DNA of 64,000 nt from Streptomyces sp. NBC_00271 (GTDB taxonomy: Bacteria; Actinomycetota; Actinomycetes; Streptomycetales; Streptomycetaceae). The stretch is taken from positions 8,246,001 through 8,310,000 of the forward strand of contig NZ_CP108070.1 in assembly GCF_036178845.1 (NCBI RefSeq). Direction: 5' to 3'. The position numbers were made by a program, and so were the translations under genes. A model generated the notes under the pieces. It worked only from the letters and a program-made list of their open reading frames with translations, was not told where the DNA came from and ran no database searches. Of the stretch, positions 14,599-27,221 are shown piece after piece. Position 1 is the first letter of the stretch. Every line of letters starts with the position of its first letter.

Positions 14599-15140
14599 GT
14601 TCTACGGCCGCCGAAGTGCTGCGACTACTCACGGTGAGGGGCGAGACGCTCGCCGTCGCCGAGTCGCTGACCGGTGGTCTGGTGGCGGCGGAGATCACCG
14701 CGACGCCCGGGGCCTCCCAGGCCTTCCGGGGCTCCGTGACGGCGTATGCCACCGAACTCAAGCACGAACTGCTGGGTGTCGACGCCACTCTGTTGGCCGA
14801 GCGTGGTGCGGTGGATCCGCAGGTAGCGGCCCAGATGGCGGCCGGGGTGCGCAAGGCGCTCGGCGCGGACTGGGGGATCGCGACCACCGGTGTCGCGGGA
14901 CCCGAACCCCAGGACGGGCAGCCGGTCGGGACGGTTTTCGTGGCCGTCGACGGGCCGTCCCGAGCATCTTTTCATGCTGCCGGCGGCGGGAAAGTGGTAC
15001 CGCTGCGGTTGAACGGCGACCGGGCGGAAATCCGTATGGAGAGTGTACGGAGCGTACTCGCACTGCTCCTGCAGGAGCTGGCGGGCGAACAGACCGGGAA
15101 TGAGCGGGCACAGGATACGGAACAGAACGGGGGGTTTTGA
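14595..15140 (+). CDS. cinA: CinA C-terminal domain protein (nicotinamide nucleotide amidase)
   Basis: A 181-aa stand-alone CinA C-terminal domain, a family shown in other bacteria to deamidate nicotinamide mononucleotide (PncC activity). Family motifs seen are ETLAVAESLTGGL, GVDATLLAERGAV, IATTGVAGP and GTVFVAVDG. The N-terminal COG1058 domain of longer CinA proteins is absent, as usual in actinomycetes. GTG14595 overlaps the pgsA stop (GTGA). The last ~20 residues are hydrophilic and look lineage-specific. Confidence 0.9.
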   Translation: MSSTAAEVLRLLTVRGETLAVAESLTGGLVAAEITATPGASQAFRGSVTAYATELKHELLGVDATLLAERGAVDPQVAAQMAAGVRKALGADWGIATTGVAGPEPQDGQPVGTVFVAVDGPSRASFHAAGGGKVVPLRLNGDRAEIRMESVRSVLALLLQELAGEQTGNERAQDTEQNGGF

Positions 15141-15249
15141 TGTTTGCAGCCCTGAGTGAACACGACATCGCTCCCCGCACGGCCGCGGCGCAAGGCGGTA
15201 CGGTGGGGCGTGAAGGATGCGGCTACGCGGTCCGAGGAGGGAGCCACCG

Positions 15250-15627
15250 ATGATTCTGCTCCGTCGCCTGCTTGGTGACGTGCTGCGTCGGCAGCGCCAG
15301 CGCCAGGGCCGTACTCTGCGCGAAGTCTCCTCGTCCGCCCGAGTTTCACTCGGCTATCTCTCCGAGGTGGAGCGGGGGCAGAAGGAGGCATCCTCCGAGC
15401 TGCTCTCCGCCATCTGCGACGCGCTGGACGTACGGATGTCCGAGCTCATGCGGGAAGTGAGCGACGAGCTCGCTCTCGCCGAGCTGGCCCAGTCTGCAGC
15501 GGCCACCGAGCCGGTGCCCACACCGGTGCGCCGTCCGATGCTGAATTCCGTATCGGTCACCGGCGTACCACCGGAACGGGTCACCATCAAGGCGCCAGCC
15601 GAGGCGGTCGACGTCGTCGCCGCCTGA
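15250..15627 (+). CDS. clgR: ClgR, XRE-type regulator of clp/lon protease genes
   Basis: A 125-aa regulator with an N-terminal XRE helix-turn-helix (about residues 5-70, [20 protein letters not shown]). The sequence and its place downstream of pgsA-cinA match ClgR, which activates clpP1P2, clpC and lon in Streptomyces and relatives. The C-terminus ends in VDVVAA; family knowledge says ClgR carries a C-terminal Ala-Ala signal degraded by the ClpP proteases it controls, and that tail is intact. ATG15250 follows GAGGAGGGAGC; an upstream in-frame start at 15217 lacks a ribosome binding site. Confidence 0.9.
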   Translation: MILLRRLLGDVLRRQRQRQGRTLREVSSSARVSLGYLSEVERGQKEASSELLSAICDALDVRMSELMREVSDELALAELAQSAAATEPVPTPVRRPMLNSVSVTGVPPERVTIKAPAEAVDVVAA

Positions 15628-15665
15628 CGCTCACGAGTTCACGCTCATGAGCTGAGCACGCTTGT

Positions 15666-15724
15666 GAAAGCCCCTGCCGGGGCTGCTCCAGGGGAAACCT
15701 GGAGCGGATTCGGCAGGGGCTTTC
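15666..15724 (+). terminator. Nested stem-loop after clgR
   Basis: An outer perfect 14-bp stem (GAAAGCCCCTGCCG at 15666-15679 with its complement at 15711-15724) encloses an inner perfect 8-bp hairpin (GCTCCAGG, loop GGAAA, CCTGGAGC at 15685-15705). It most likely terminates clgR; the two-tier structure is unusually elaborate for a terminator. Confidence 0.7.
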
Positions 15725-15779
15725 GCTGTCTCCGGGTCCACTCGCTCCAGGTGACCCGAATTGTGCGTATATGCCATGG

Positions 15780-15821
15780 TTGATGAGGTCGTGATGGATG
15801 AGGCCGTTGTTGATGAGGTCG
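15780..15821 (+). repeat. 15-bp tandem repeat in the dps leader
   Basis: Three units with period 15: TTGATGAGGTCG (15780), TGGATGAGGCCG (15795) and TTGATGAGGTCG (15810). They lie between a possible -10 (TATATG, 15768-15773) and the dps ribosome binding site (GGAG about 15829). Confidence 0.6.
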
Positions 15822-15840
15822 AGTGGATCGGAGAATCCCG

Positions 15841-16311
15841 ATGTACGTCGTGAAGAGCCCGTTGTCCGACGCGGATCTTAGGACCGTGTCCGGCGCCCTC
15901 CAGGGAGCGCTGGTCGACCTGGTGGATCTCTCCTTGGTGGCGAAGCAGGTCCACTGGAACGTGGTCGGACCGCGTTTCCGCTCCATCCACCTCCAGCTCG
16001 ACGAGGTCGTGGACACCGCGCGGCTGCACTCCGACACGGTGGCGGAGCGCGCCGCGACGCTCGGAGTTTCGCCCGACGGACGGGCCGCGACCGTGGCCAC
16101 CACCAGCGGTATCGGCGTGACGCCCGAGGGCTGGATCAAGGACACCGACGCCGTGGGGGAGCTCGTGGACGCGCTGAGCGCGGTGATCAGCCGGATGCGG
16201 GTGCGAGTGGACGCGACGGGCGAAGCCGATCCGGTGAGTCAGGACATCTTCATCCAGATCACCGCCGACCTCGAGAAGCATCACTGGATGTTCCAGGCGG
16301 AGAACGGGTGA
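15841..16311 (+). CDS. dps: Dps-family DNA-protection ferritin
   Basis: A 156-aa four-helix ferritin-like protein of Dps length. The di-iron ligands sit in the family pattern LVAKQVHWNVVG (His) and HLQLDEVVD (Asp/Glu). Dps dodecamers oxidise and store iron and protect DNA in stationary phase or under oxidative and osmotic stress. Among S. coelicolor Dps paralogues the position after clgR corresponds to the DpsB type. ATG15841 is preceded by GGAG 8 nt away; an upstream GTG at 15823 lies inside the leader repeat region. There is no long Lys-rich DNA-binding tail. Confidence 0.93.
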   Translation: MYVVKSPLSDADLRTVSGALQGALVDLVDLSLVAKQVHWNVVGPRFRSIHLQLDEVVDTARLHSDTVAERAATLGVSPDGRAATVATTSGIGVTPEGWIKDTDAVGELVDALSAVISRMRVRVDATGEADPVSQDIFIQITADLEKHHWMFQAENG

Positions 16312-16475
16312 CGCCCGGAGGCGGGCGGCTCACGGTGGTGGCCGACGGGCGCCCTGTGGTGGCCGCGGGGCGCCATGGTCGGCTTCGGATGTGCTTTGGG
16401 TGCGCCTCTGTGCCGTTGGTGCGCCCTGCCGGTGGGTGAGAGCGCGGGTCTAGCTTCGGGCTGGAGGTGGACACC

Positions 16476-16736
16476 ATGGCAGGGCGGATAGCGCGCTGGG
16501 GGGCAGCGCTGGGGCTCGGTGCGCTGTGGTGGTGGGGCGTCCTCCGGCTCGCGCTGGCGCCCGATGCCGGGGCGCTGGAAGGGGCGGTCGCGGCCGGTGG
16601 GTGGGGGTTGAGCCTGCTGCCGGTGCACTGTGTGCCGAAGGCGGGGGTCGTGCGCGCCGGCGCTGGGGCGCACGGGCGGCGGGAGGGGTGGCTACGGCGT
16701 GGGGCGCGTGGGGGGCGCGAGCCGGGGGCTTCGTAG
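16476..16736 (+). CDS. Small hypothetical membrane protein
   Basis: An 86-aa protein with hydrophobic stretches near residues 5-22 (WGAALGLGALWWWGVLRLA) and 33-48, followed by a basic Arg/Gly-rich tail. I do not recognise a family. ATG16476 has GGAGG about 8 nt upstream, which supports expression. The C-terminal third runs into extremely G-rich DNA and may be poorly conserved. It is isolated, with dps upstream and a convergent SDR gene downstream. Confidence 0.55.
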   Translation: MAGRIARWGAALGLGALWWWGVLRLALAPDAGALEGAVAAGGWGLSLLPVHCVPKAGVVRAGAGAHGRREGWLRRGARGGREPGAS

Positions 16737-16949
16737 GGGCGGGGCGCTCGGTGGAGGGGGTGGGGGACGGGTACGGCGCGTTTGGGGACGCGTGGTGCCT
16801 GGGGCTCGGCGCGGGAGGGGCTGAGATTCAGAGGGGCGGGTGCTCGGAGGGGGCGGGTGCAGGGGAGAGATGCCGTAGGGCGGATGCCCGGCGGCGGTGT
16901 GGGGGTGTTGCTGGGTTGCTGGGGGCCGCGTGGGGGTGCTGCTGGGGGG
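16737..16949 (+). other. G-rich tract with quadruplex-forming potential
   Basis: About 210 bp without a supported gene, with a strongly G-biased + strand. Runs of 3-6 G are repeatedly spaced by short loops, for example around 16752-16776 and 16900-16950, satisfying the G3+N1-7 quadruplex pattern. It lies between convergent genes, just past the SDR stop codon. Confidence 0.6.
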
Positions 16950-17711
16950 CTACCAAGGCATCGCTACGCCGCCGTTCGGGCGCAGGATCTGCCCCGTCGT
17001 GAACGCCGAGGCGTCGGAGGCCAGATGCAGCACGGCGTGGGCGATGTCCTCGGGTTCGCCGACCCGCCCGAGCGGCGACAGCCGGGCCATGACCGCTTCA
17101 GTGCGCGCCTGGGCGTCCCCGTGACGGTCGGTCATCGGCGTACGTGTCCAGCCGGGCGCGACCGCGTTGACACGGATGCCGTGCGGGCCGATCTCGGTCG
17201 CCAGGGTCTTCGTCAGCTGCACGACGGCCGCCTTCGACGCGCCGTAGCAGAGCAGACCGGGGCCGCCGGTGTCGATGGCGCCGGACGCCATCGTGATGAT
17301 GCTCCCGCGGACGCTCTTCGCGATCATGAGGCGGGCGGCCTCCTGGCAGGCGTACAGCACGCCCTTGAAGTTGACCCCCAGCACGCGGTCGAGGTCCTCG
17401 TCGCGGGTCTCCAGGACCGGGCTGCTGTGCATGATCCCGGCGACCGCCGCCATGACGTCGAGCCGTTCGCAGGACGCGACGGCCTGTCGGAGCTGCGCAC
17501 GGTCGCTGACGTCGAGCGGATGTGTGTGGGCCGTACCGCCCTGAGCCTTGATGAGGGTCGCCGTCTCGTGCAGGCCCTGCGGGTCCCGGTCCGCGCAGTG
17601 GACGGCGGCCCCCGCCTCCGCCAGCAGGACGGCTGACGCGCGGCCGATCCCGCTGGCGGCGCCGGTGACGAATGCGGTGCGTCCGGTGAGGTCGTACGCC
17701 TTGACGGGCAT
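16950..17711 (-). CDS. Short-chain dehydrogenase/reductase
   Basis: A 253-aa classical SDR: cofactor motif TGAASGIG near residues 15-22, acidic CADRD at the end of beta-2 (suggesting NAD preference), NFKG..., catalytic Ser in TMASGAID and YGASK (Tyr/Lys), and PGWTRTPM. The substrate cannot be inferred. ATG17711 was chosen over an upstream in-frame start at 17747 because a good promoter (TTGACG, 18 bp, TACCGT) ends 6 nt before it, implying a leaderless message. Confidence 0.85.
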   Translation of the reverse strand: MPVKAYDLTGRTAFVTGAASGIGRASAVLLAEAGAAVHCADRDPQGLHETATLIKAQGGTAHTHPLDVSDRAQLRQAVASCERLDVMAAVAGIMHSSPVLETRDEDLDRVLGVNFKGVLYACQEAARLMIAKSVRGSIITMASGAIDTGGPGLLCYGASKAAVVQLTKTLATEIGPHGIRVNAVAPGWTRTPMTDRHGDAQARTEAVMARLSPLGRVGEPEDIAHAVLHLASDASAFTTGQILRPNGGVAMPW

Positions 17712-17717
17712 GTAGGG

Positions 17718-17747
17718 ACGGTACGAGGGTTTCTGACGGGTCGTCAA
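17718..17747 (-). promoter_or_regulatory. Promoter of the SDR gene
   Basis: On the minus strand, -35 TTGACG (17747-17742) and -10 TACCGT (17723-17718) are separated by 18 bp, with the ATG only 6 nt beyond. This is a good housekeeping-sigma match and predicts initiation at or next to the start codon. Confidence 0.6.
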
Positions 17748-17766
17748 TTAGTCGTACGGCAAGGAG

Positions 17767-17796
17767 TTGCACGACGAGGAGTTGTACGACGAGGAG
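17767..17796 (+). repeat. Two-copy 15-bp tandem repeat
   Basis: TTGCACGACGAGGAG (17767-17781) is followed directly by TTGTACGACGAGGAG (17782-17796) in the short gap between nei and the SDR gene. No function is evident. Confidence 0.5.
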
Positions 17797-17798
17797 AT

Positions 17799-18635
17799 TT
17801 ACGGGAGGGGCCGGCGCTCGGAGGGCGGGATACGGCCCGGGGGCGGAGTCGGGCCCGTCTGGCATGTCGGGCACCAGTACGTGGGGCGCTCTCGGGAGCC
17901 GTCGCCCTGGTCGCCCCGGCGGATCGAGGTGCCGCAGCGCAGACAGGGGCGGGGCGCACGGCCGTACACGAAGAGGTTCTGGTCGCGGCGGCCGGTGGTG
18001 ATGCGGGTCGGGCGGTCGCGGTTGGTCTCCAGGAGCTTCTTGGCCAGGGCCGGGAGCAGGGTGGTGCGGTCGGCGGGAAGCTCACCGATGGGCAGCCAGG
18101 GGGTGACCCGGAGGAGGAAGCACAGCTCGCTCTTGTAGACATTGCCGATCCCGGCGAGGTTGCGCTGGTCGAGGAGGGCCTCGCCGAGGGGGCGGGCGGG
18201 GTCTTGGAGGAGGTTCTCCAAGGCGCTGTCGGGGTTCCAGTCCGGGCCGAGGAGGTCGGGGCCGAGGTGGCCGACGGCGCGGTCCTCGTCCGCGGTGCGG
18301 AGCAACTCCAGGACGGGGAGCCGGTAGCCGACGGCCGTGCGGTCCGCGGTGCCGAGGATGGCCCGGATCTGGTGGGCGGGGCCGCCGCTCCAGCGCCGGC
18401 CGTTCGCGTACACCTTCCAGGAGCCGTCCATCCGCAGATGCGAGTGCAGGGTCAGGCCGCCCTCGATCCGGGTGAGGAGGTGCTTGCCGCGCGGGGTGAC
18501 GTCCAGGACGGTGCGGCTGGTGAGGTCGGCGGTGGCGTACTTGGGCACCCGTAGATCGGAGCGGGTCAGCACTTTGCCCGCGAGGGCGGTGTGCAGCCGC
18601 CTCGCGGCTTGCCAGACGGTGTCTCCTTCGGGCAT
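17799..18635 (-). CDS. nei: Fpg/Nei-family DNA glycosylase/AP lyase (Nei2 type)
   Basis: A 278-aa base-excision-repair enzyme for oxidised pyrimidines. After removal of Met1 the catalytic Pro2-Glu3 is exposed (MPEGDTVW, diagnostic of actinobacterial Nei). The helix-two-turn-helix region (LAGIGNVYKSE) and a C-terminal zinc finger (CLRCG ... YWCPTC) are present. The proline-rich tail after the finger is probably disordered. It lies next to lhr in the same orientation, an association also found in mycobacteria, suggesting a shared repair role. CACCCT 7 nt before the ATG and no Shine-Dalgarno sequence suggest a weak leaderless start. Confidence 0.92.
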   Translation of the reverse strand: MPEGDTVWQAARRLHTALAGKVLTRSDLRVPKYATADLTSRTVLDVTPRGKHLLTRIEGGLTLHSHLRMDGSWKVYANGRRWSGGPAHQIRAILGTADRTAVGYRLPVLELLRTADEDRAVGHLGPDLLGPDWNPDSALENLLQDPARPLGEALLDQRNLAGIGNVYKSELCFLLRVTPWLPIGELPADRTTLLPALAKKLLETNRDRPTRITTGRRDQNLFVYGRAPRPCLRCGTSIRRGDQGDGSRERPTYWCPTCQTGPTPPPGRIPPSERRPLP

Positions 18636-18716
18636 GGGTCCCAGGGTGGCACGAGTGGGGGTGGAGGTGCGGCGGGGTGGGGTGCGGGTACGCGGGGGTG
18701 CGTGTGGGTGGGGTGC

Positions 18717-23654
<4,938 letters not shown>

Positions 23655-23869
23655 GCGTCCATCCTGCACCCGGCCACTGACAATTGCTCTGACCTGCGAG
23701 AACGCGTCCGCTAGGGGCGATGCGCCTGCTGGCGGTGGTGGGTCGGGGCCGGGCCGGGGGTATCCGTCCTCGGTCAGGCGCGGAATCGGTCGATCAAACG
23801 ACTTGGCGGCGTTGACGCGCCAGCCGCTGCGGACGGACACCCCCGCCCCGTCCCCTTCCGCGAGTGCGC

Positions 23870-23902
23870 GGCCGCGGGCTGGTGGGGGTGCCTCCCGCGG
23901 CC
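23870..23902. repeat. Inverted repeat in the lhr-araC divergent region
   Basis: GGCCGCGGG (23870-23878) and CCCGCGGCC (23894-23902) form a 9-bp stem with a 15-nt spacer about 30 bp before the AraC gene. The 280-bp divergent region otherwise shows no gene. It could be an operator or a structured leader. Confidence 0.35.
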
Positions 23903-23934
23903 CCTCGGCGAGGGCGTGGCGGAGAATGGGGGGC

Positions 23935-24930
23935 GTGGCAGGTTCAGGGCAGGAACGGGCGCGGCACTGGCGGTACGCGGAGTTGCCGGGTGTCGATCTG
24001 TTGCGGGCGCGGTTCGTCGAGAAGATCTTTGTGCGGCACACCCACGAGAACTTCGTGATCGCCGCCATCTCCGACGGTGTCGAGGTCTTCCACCACGGCG
24101 GCGCCGACCAGTACGCGGGTCCGGGCGCGCTCGCGCTGGTCAACCCCGACACCCCGCACACGGGCCGGGCGGGTGTTCCCGAAGGCTGGCGGTACGGGGC
24201 GGTGTACCCCTCGCCCGAGCTGGTGGCGGAGATCGCCGCGGAGACCACCACGATTCGTGGAACCCCCGGATTCGTCAGCCCCGTGCTCGACGATCCGTAC
24301 GCGGCGGGTCTGGTTCACGAAGTGCTTCGGGCCGCCGAGGAGGGCAACGCGCTCGCGGCCGACACGCTGCTACGGGTCGCGGTGACCCGGCTGCTGCGCC
24401 TGAACGGGGGTCCGCTGCCGCAGCGGGGTGTGCACACCGCGGGCGCCCGTGTCGCCGCACGCGCGCGTGCCGTGCTGGAGGAGCGGATGGCCGAGCCTCC
24501 GACCCTGGAACGGCTCGCAGCCGACCTCGGCACCAGCCCGTTCGCCCTGCTGCGCGCGTTCCGCGAGACCTACGGCATGCCGCCCCACACCTGGCTGACC
24601 GACGCCCGGGTACGCCGGGCACGCCACCTCCTGGACGCCGGTTCAGCGCCCGCCGAGGCGGCCGTCGCCGTCGGCTTCACCGACCAGCCCCATCTCAACC
24701 GTCACTTCACCCGGATCGTGGGCGTGCCTCCGGGCGCCTACCAGCGCGAGCGCAAGAACGTACAAGACGCCGACGGGCAGCCGTACCTACCGTCCGGGGT
24801 GTGGCAGAACAGACAGCTCTCGCAGACATACGCAGTGAAGAAGGCGGCGGAAAACCCGACGCGGCCGTCGTCCGGGACGCCCTGGGAGTCGGGGTCGCCG
24901 TCGGACTGTCCGGTTTCGCCTTCGGAGTGA
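23935..24930 (+). CDS. AraC-family transcriptional regulator
   Basis: A 331-aa regulator with an N-terminal cupin-like AraC ligand domain (about residues 20-150, HTHENFVIAAISDG, NPDTPHTG) and a C-terminal double HTH (about 175-275, LERLAADLGTSPFALLRAF and AVGFTDQPHLNRHFTRIVG). It presumably controls the azlCD exporter genes that follow. GTG23935 is preceded by GGAG; ATG23926 is an alternative. The normal AraC end is near residue 280; the last ~50 residues are encoded by the same DNA as the azlC start in another frame and are Ser/Pro-rich, so this tail is unusual. Confidence 0.85.
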   Translation: MAGSGQERARHWRYAELPGVDLLRARFVEKIFVRHTHENFVIAAISDGVEVFHHGGADQYAGPGALALVNPDTPHTGRAGVPEGWRYGAVYPSPELVAEIAAETTTIRGTPGFVSPVLDDPYAAGLVHEVLRAAEEGNALAADTLLRVAVTRLLRLNGGPLPQRGVHTAGARVAARARAVLEERMAEPPTLERLAADLGTSPFALLRAFRETYGMPPHTWLTDARVRRARHLLDAGSAPAEAAVAVGFTDQPHLNRHFTRIVGVPPGAYQRERKNVQDADGQPYLPSGVWQNRQLSQTYAVKKAAENPTRPSSGTPWESGSPSDCPVSPSE

Positions 24931-25568
24931 CCTCGGCCGGCAGCGGGCTCACCGTGCTGCAGACCTGCGCGCTCAGCCTCCTGGTGTTCACCGGTGCCTC
25001 GCAGTTCGCGCTCGTGGGCGCGCTCGCGGGCGGCGGCAATCCGCTCACGGCGGCCGCGGGCGCGTTCTTCCTCGGGGTGCGCAACGCGTTCTACGGACTG
25101 CGGCTGTCACAACTGCTGGCCCTCCCGCGCGCGGTACGCCCGTTCGCCGCGCAGTGGGTCATCGACGAGACCACGGCCGTCGCGCTCGCCCAGCCCACCC
25201 GCCGCAGCGTCCGGATCGGCTTCACCGTCACCGGGCTCACCCTGTACGTGCTGTGGAACCTCACCACGCTGCTGGGCGCCGTCGGGGCCGAGGCCATCGG
25301 GGACACCGACGCGTGGGGGCTGGACGCCGCCGGGCCCGCCGTCTTCCTCGCGCTGCTCGCACCGATGCTGAAGACCACCACGGAGCGCGCGGTCGCCGGT
25401 GCCGCGGTTCTTCTGGGGCTCGGTCTGCTGCCTGTGCTGCCCGCCGGAGTCCCCGTCCTCGTGGCGGCGCTGGCCGCTCCCGCCGCCCTCTACATAGAGG
25501 GCCGACGCGCTCCGAAGCCCGCCGGTCGTATGAAGGCCGACAACGACGCACCAAGGGACGACCGTTGA
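24801..25568 (+). CDS. azlC: AzlC-type branched-chain amino acid exporter, large subunit
   Basis: A 255-aa membrane protein with about seven hydrophobic helices. AzlC motifs seen are GFAFGVTSAGSG, FTGASQFALVG and FFLGVRNAFYGLRLS. With AzlD it forms an exporter of branched-chain amino acids or similar compounds in other bacteria. The only plausible start, GTG24801, lies 130 bp inside the AraC reading frame, so the genes overlap in different frames. Its stop overlaps the azlD start (TTGA). Confidence 0.85.
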   Translation: MAEQTALADIRSEEGGGKPDAAVVRDALGVGVAVGLSGFAFGVTSAGSGLTVLQTCALSLLVFTGASQFALVGALAGGGNPLTAAAGAFFLGVRNAFYGLRLSQLLALPRAVRPFAAQWVIDETTAVALAQPTRRSVRIGFTVTGLTLYVLWNLTTLLGAVGAEAIGDTDAWGLDAAGPAVFLALLAPMLKTTTERAVAGAAVLLGLGLLPVLPAGVPVLVAALAAPAALYIEGRRAPKPAGRMKADNDAPRDDR

Positions 25569-25873
25569 ACATCTGGATCGCGATCGGGGCGACCGCCGTC
25601 GGCTGCTACGCCGTCAAGCTCATCGGCCTGCTGGTCCCCGTCGGCGTCCTGGAGCGGCCGCTCGTCAAGCGCCTCGCCGCCCTGCTGCCCGTCGCCCTCC
25701 TGGCCGCGCTCACGGCTCAGCAGACCTTCGCCGACGGGCGCGTCCTGGTCGTGGACGCGAAGGTCGCAGGACTCGCCGCGGCCGCCGTCGCCCTGCTCCT
25801 GCGCGCCCCCTTCCTGCTCGTGATCGGCGCGGCCGTGGTCGTGACGGCGGGAGCGCGGGCGCTGACAGGCTGA
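25565..25873 (+). CDS. azlD: AzlD-type exporter small subunit
   Basis: A 102-aa membrane protein of AzlD length with about four hydrophobic segments (AVGCYAVKLIGLLVPV, LLPVALLAALTAQQTF, AAAVALLLRAPFLLVIG). It starts at TTG25565, overlapping the azlC stop, and is the last gene of the araC-azlC-azlD unit, ending before a strong hairpin. The TTG start is dictated by the lack of upstream alternatives. Confidence 0.85.
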   Translation: MNIWIAIGATAVGCYAVKLIGLLVPVGVLERPLVKRLAALLPVALLAALTAQQTFADGRVLVVDAKVAGLAAAAVALLLRAPFLLVIGAAVVVTAGARALTG

Positions 25874-25887
25874 CGCTCGGTACGCGG

Positions 25888-25915
25888 ACGGCCCGCACAC
25901 GTGTGTGCGGGCCGT
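25888..25915. terminator. Bidirectional terminator between azlD and a convergent gene
   Basis: ACGGCCCGCACA (25888-25899), loop CGTG, TGTGCGGGCCGT (25904-25915): a perfect 12-bp stem between convergent genes. Confidence 0.8.
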
Positions 25916-25932
25916 CGAACCGGCGGGCTCGC

Positions 25933-26886
25933 TCAGCCGATGGGCCGCCCGTACGCCCGTAAGGTGCGCAGGGCCTCGATCGTCACCATGGGGCGGCACT
26001 CCAGGGCGGTACCCGGTGCCCACTGGCGCCAGCGGATCGGCCAGCCGCCGTCCTCACGCTGCTCGCCCGCCAGGAAGTCGAGCGAGCGCGCCATCTCCTC
26101 GTCGGTGAACCACGCGCGCGCGAGCGACCCCGGGGTCTTCGCGTAGTCGTGCGGGAAGTGGTGCTCGTCCGGCGCGTATCCGGGCGCCACCGGAAACGCC
26201 TCCAGGTGCGCCGGGTCCAGTGCCGCGAGCCGGTGCTCGCGCACCAGGCGGCCCAGCCGGTCGGCGGCTGCCTCCGCGCGCGGGCGGTCGGGGGCGGAGT
26301 CCAGGAAGGCCACGGCCGCCTCGATCTCGTACGGGTGGGACTTGTCCAGGGACTCGACCGCCCGCCAGCAGAAGTCGGTGGCCCGGAACAGCCAGGCGTG
26401 CCACACCTCATTGCGGTGCAGCAGGCCCACCACGGGCCCGGTGGCGAGGAGTTCACTCGGCGGGTCGTCGACGATGGGCACGAAAGGAGCGTGCGGATAG
26501 CCACGCTGACTGGGATGGACCGCCGGCAGTGCGCCGTCCGCCGTCGACACCGAGGTCAAGTAGCGGCACACACGCTCCACGCGCTGTCCGCCGCACCGCC
26601 CGATCGAGTCGAGGACGCGCAGCGCGTGCCCGGTGTGCAGCGGCTGGCTGACCGGGCCGCGGAGATCGGGTTCGAGCGCGTGACCGTATCCCTCGTCGTC
26701 GTTGTGGTAGGCGGCCAGCGCGGTCTCCACCGCGTCGGCGGCACCGACGTCGCTGTTCAGGAAGTGGTACGCGAAACGGCGCTGCTCCAGCACGCGTGCG
26801 GTGAGCCAGATGAAGTGCTCGGCGCGCGAGAGCGGGGTGTGCGCCGGGGGCGTCGGGGGGAGTGGGGATGCTCCTGATTCGGCCAT
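25933..26886 (-). CDS. Conserved hypothetical protein
   Basis: A 317-aa soluble, mostly helical protein without signal peptide. Repeated features such as LDSIGRCGGQRVERVCRYL, FLDSAPDR and FLAGEQREDGGWPIRWRQW recall the alpha/alpha toroid of terpenoid cyclases or prenyltransferases (QxxDGGW-like motif), but I see no catalytic DxDD motif, so enzymatic activity is uncertain. It stands alone, transcribed away from the DUF3046 gene. Confidence 0.7.
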   Translation of the reverse strand: MAESGASPLPPTPPAHTPLSRAEHFIWLTARVLEQRRFAYHFLNSDVGAADAVETALAAYHNDDEGYGHALEPDLRGPVSQPLHTGHALRVLDSIGRCGGQRVERVCRYLTSVSTADGALPAVHPSQRGYPHAPFVPIVDDPPSELLATGPVVGLLHRNEVWHAWLFRATDFCWRAVESLDKSHPYEIEAAVAFLDSAPDRPRAEAAADRLGRLVREHRLAALDPAHLEAFPVAPGYAPDEHHFPHDYAKTPGSLARAWFTDEEMARSLDFLAGEQREDGGWPIRWRQWAPGTALECRPMVTIEALRTLRAYGRPIG

Positions 26887-26893
26887 GTCTCAG

Positions 26894-26921
26894 ACCGTAG
26901 GACGGAAAGCGGTCTCGGCAA
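26894..26921 (-). promoter_or_regulatory. Promoter of the hypothetical protein at 26886
   Basis: Minus strand -35 TTGCCG (26921-26916) and -10 TACGGT (26899-26894) are 16 bp apart, and the ATG follows 7 nt later, again predicting a leaderless transcript. Confidence 0.55.
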
Positions 26922-26966
26922 GGGGTCCCGGCTCGGGCCCACTCTCAGGGGCGGGATACTGGAGTC

Positions 26967-27161
26967 ATGCGGTTGACGGTCTTCTGGCAGCGGATGGCGG
27001 ATCACTTCGGTGAGGCGTACGCCGACACCTTCGCGCGCGATCATGTGATGACGGACCTCGGTGGACGGACCGTGCACGAGGCGCTGAACGCCGGCTGGGA
27101 GGCCAAGGACGTGTGGCGCGTGGTGTGCGCGACCATGAACGTTCCGTACGAAAACCGCTGA
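26967..27161 (+). CDS. DUF3046 protein
   Basis: A 64-aa actinobacterial protein of unknown function found next to recA. It matches DUF3046 along its whole length (MRLTVFWQRMADHFGEAYA, then GGRTVHEALNAGW and WRVVCATMNVP). GATACT ends 6 nt before the ATG, suggesting a leaderless transcript, although GGAG is also present 2-3 nt away. Confidence 0.9.
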   Translation: MRLTVFWQRMADHFGEAYADTFARDHVMTDLGGRTVHEALNAGWEAKDVWRVVCATMNVPYENR

Positions 27162-27221
27162 CGGACCCCGAAGATCCGGGGCCGGGCACAGATTGTCGGT
27201 GGAGTGGGCGAGACTTGCTCC

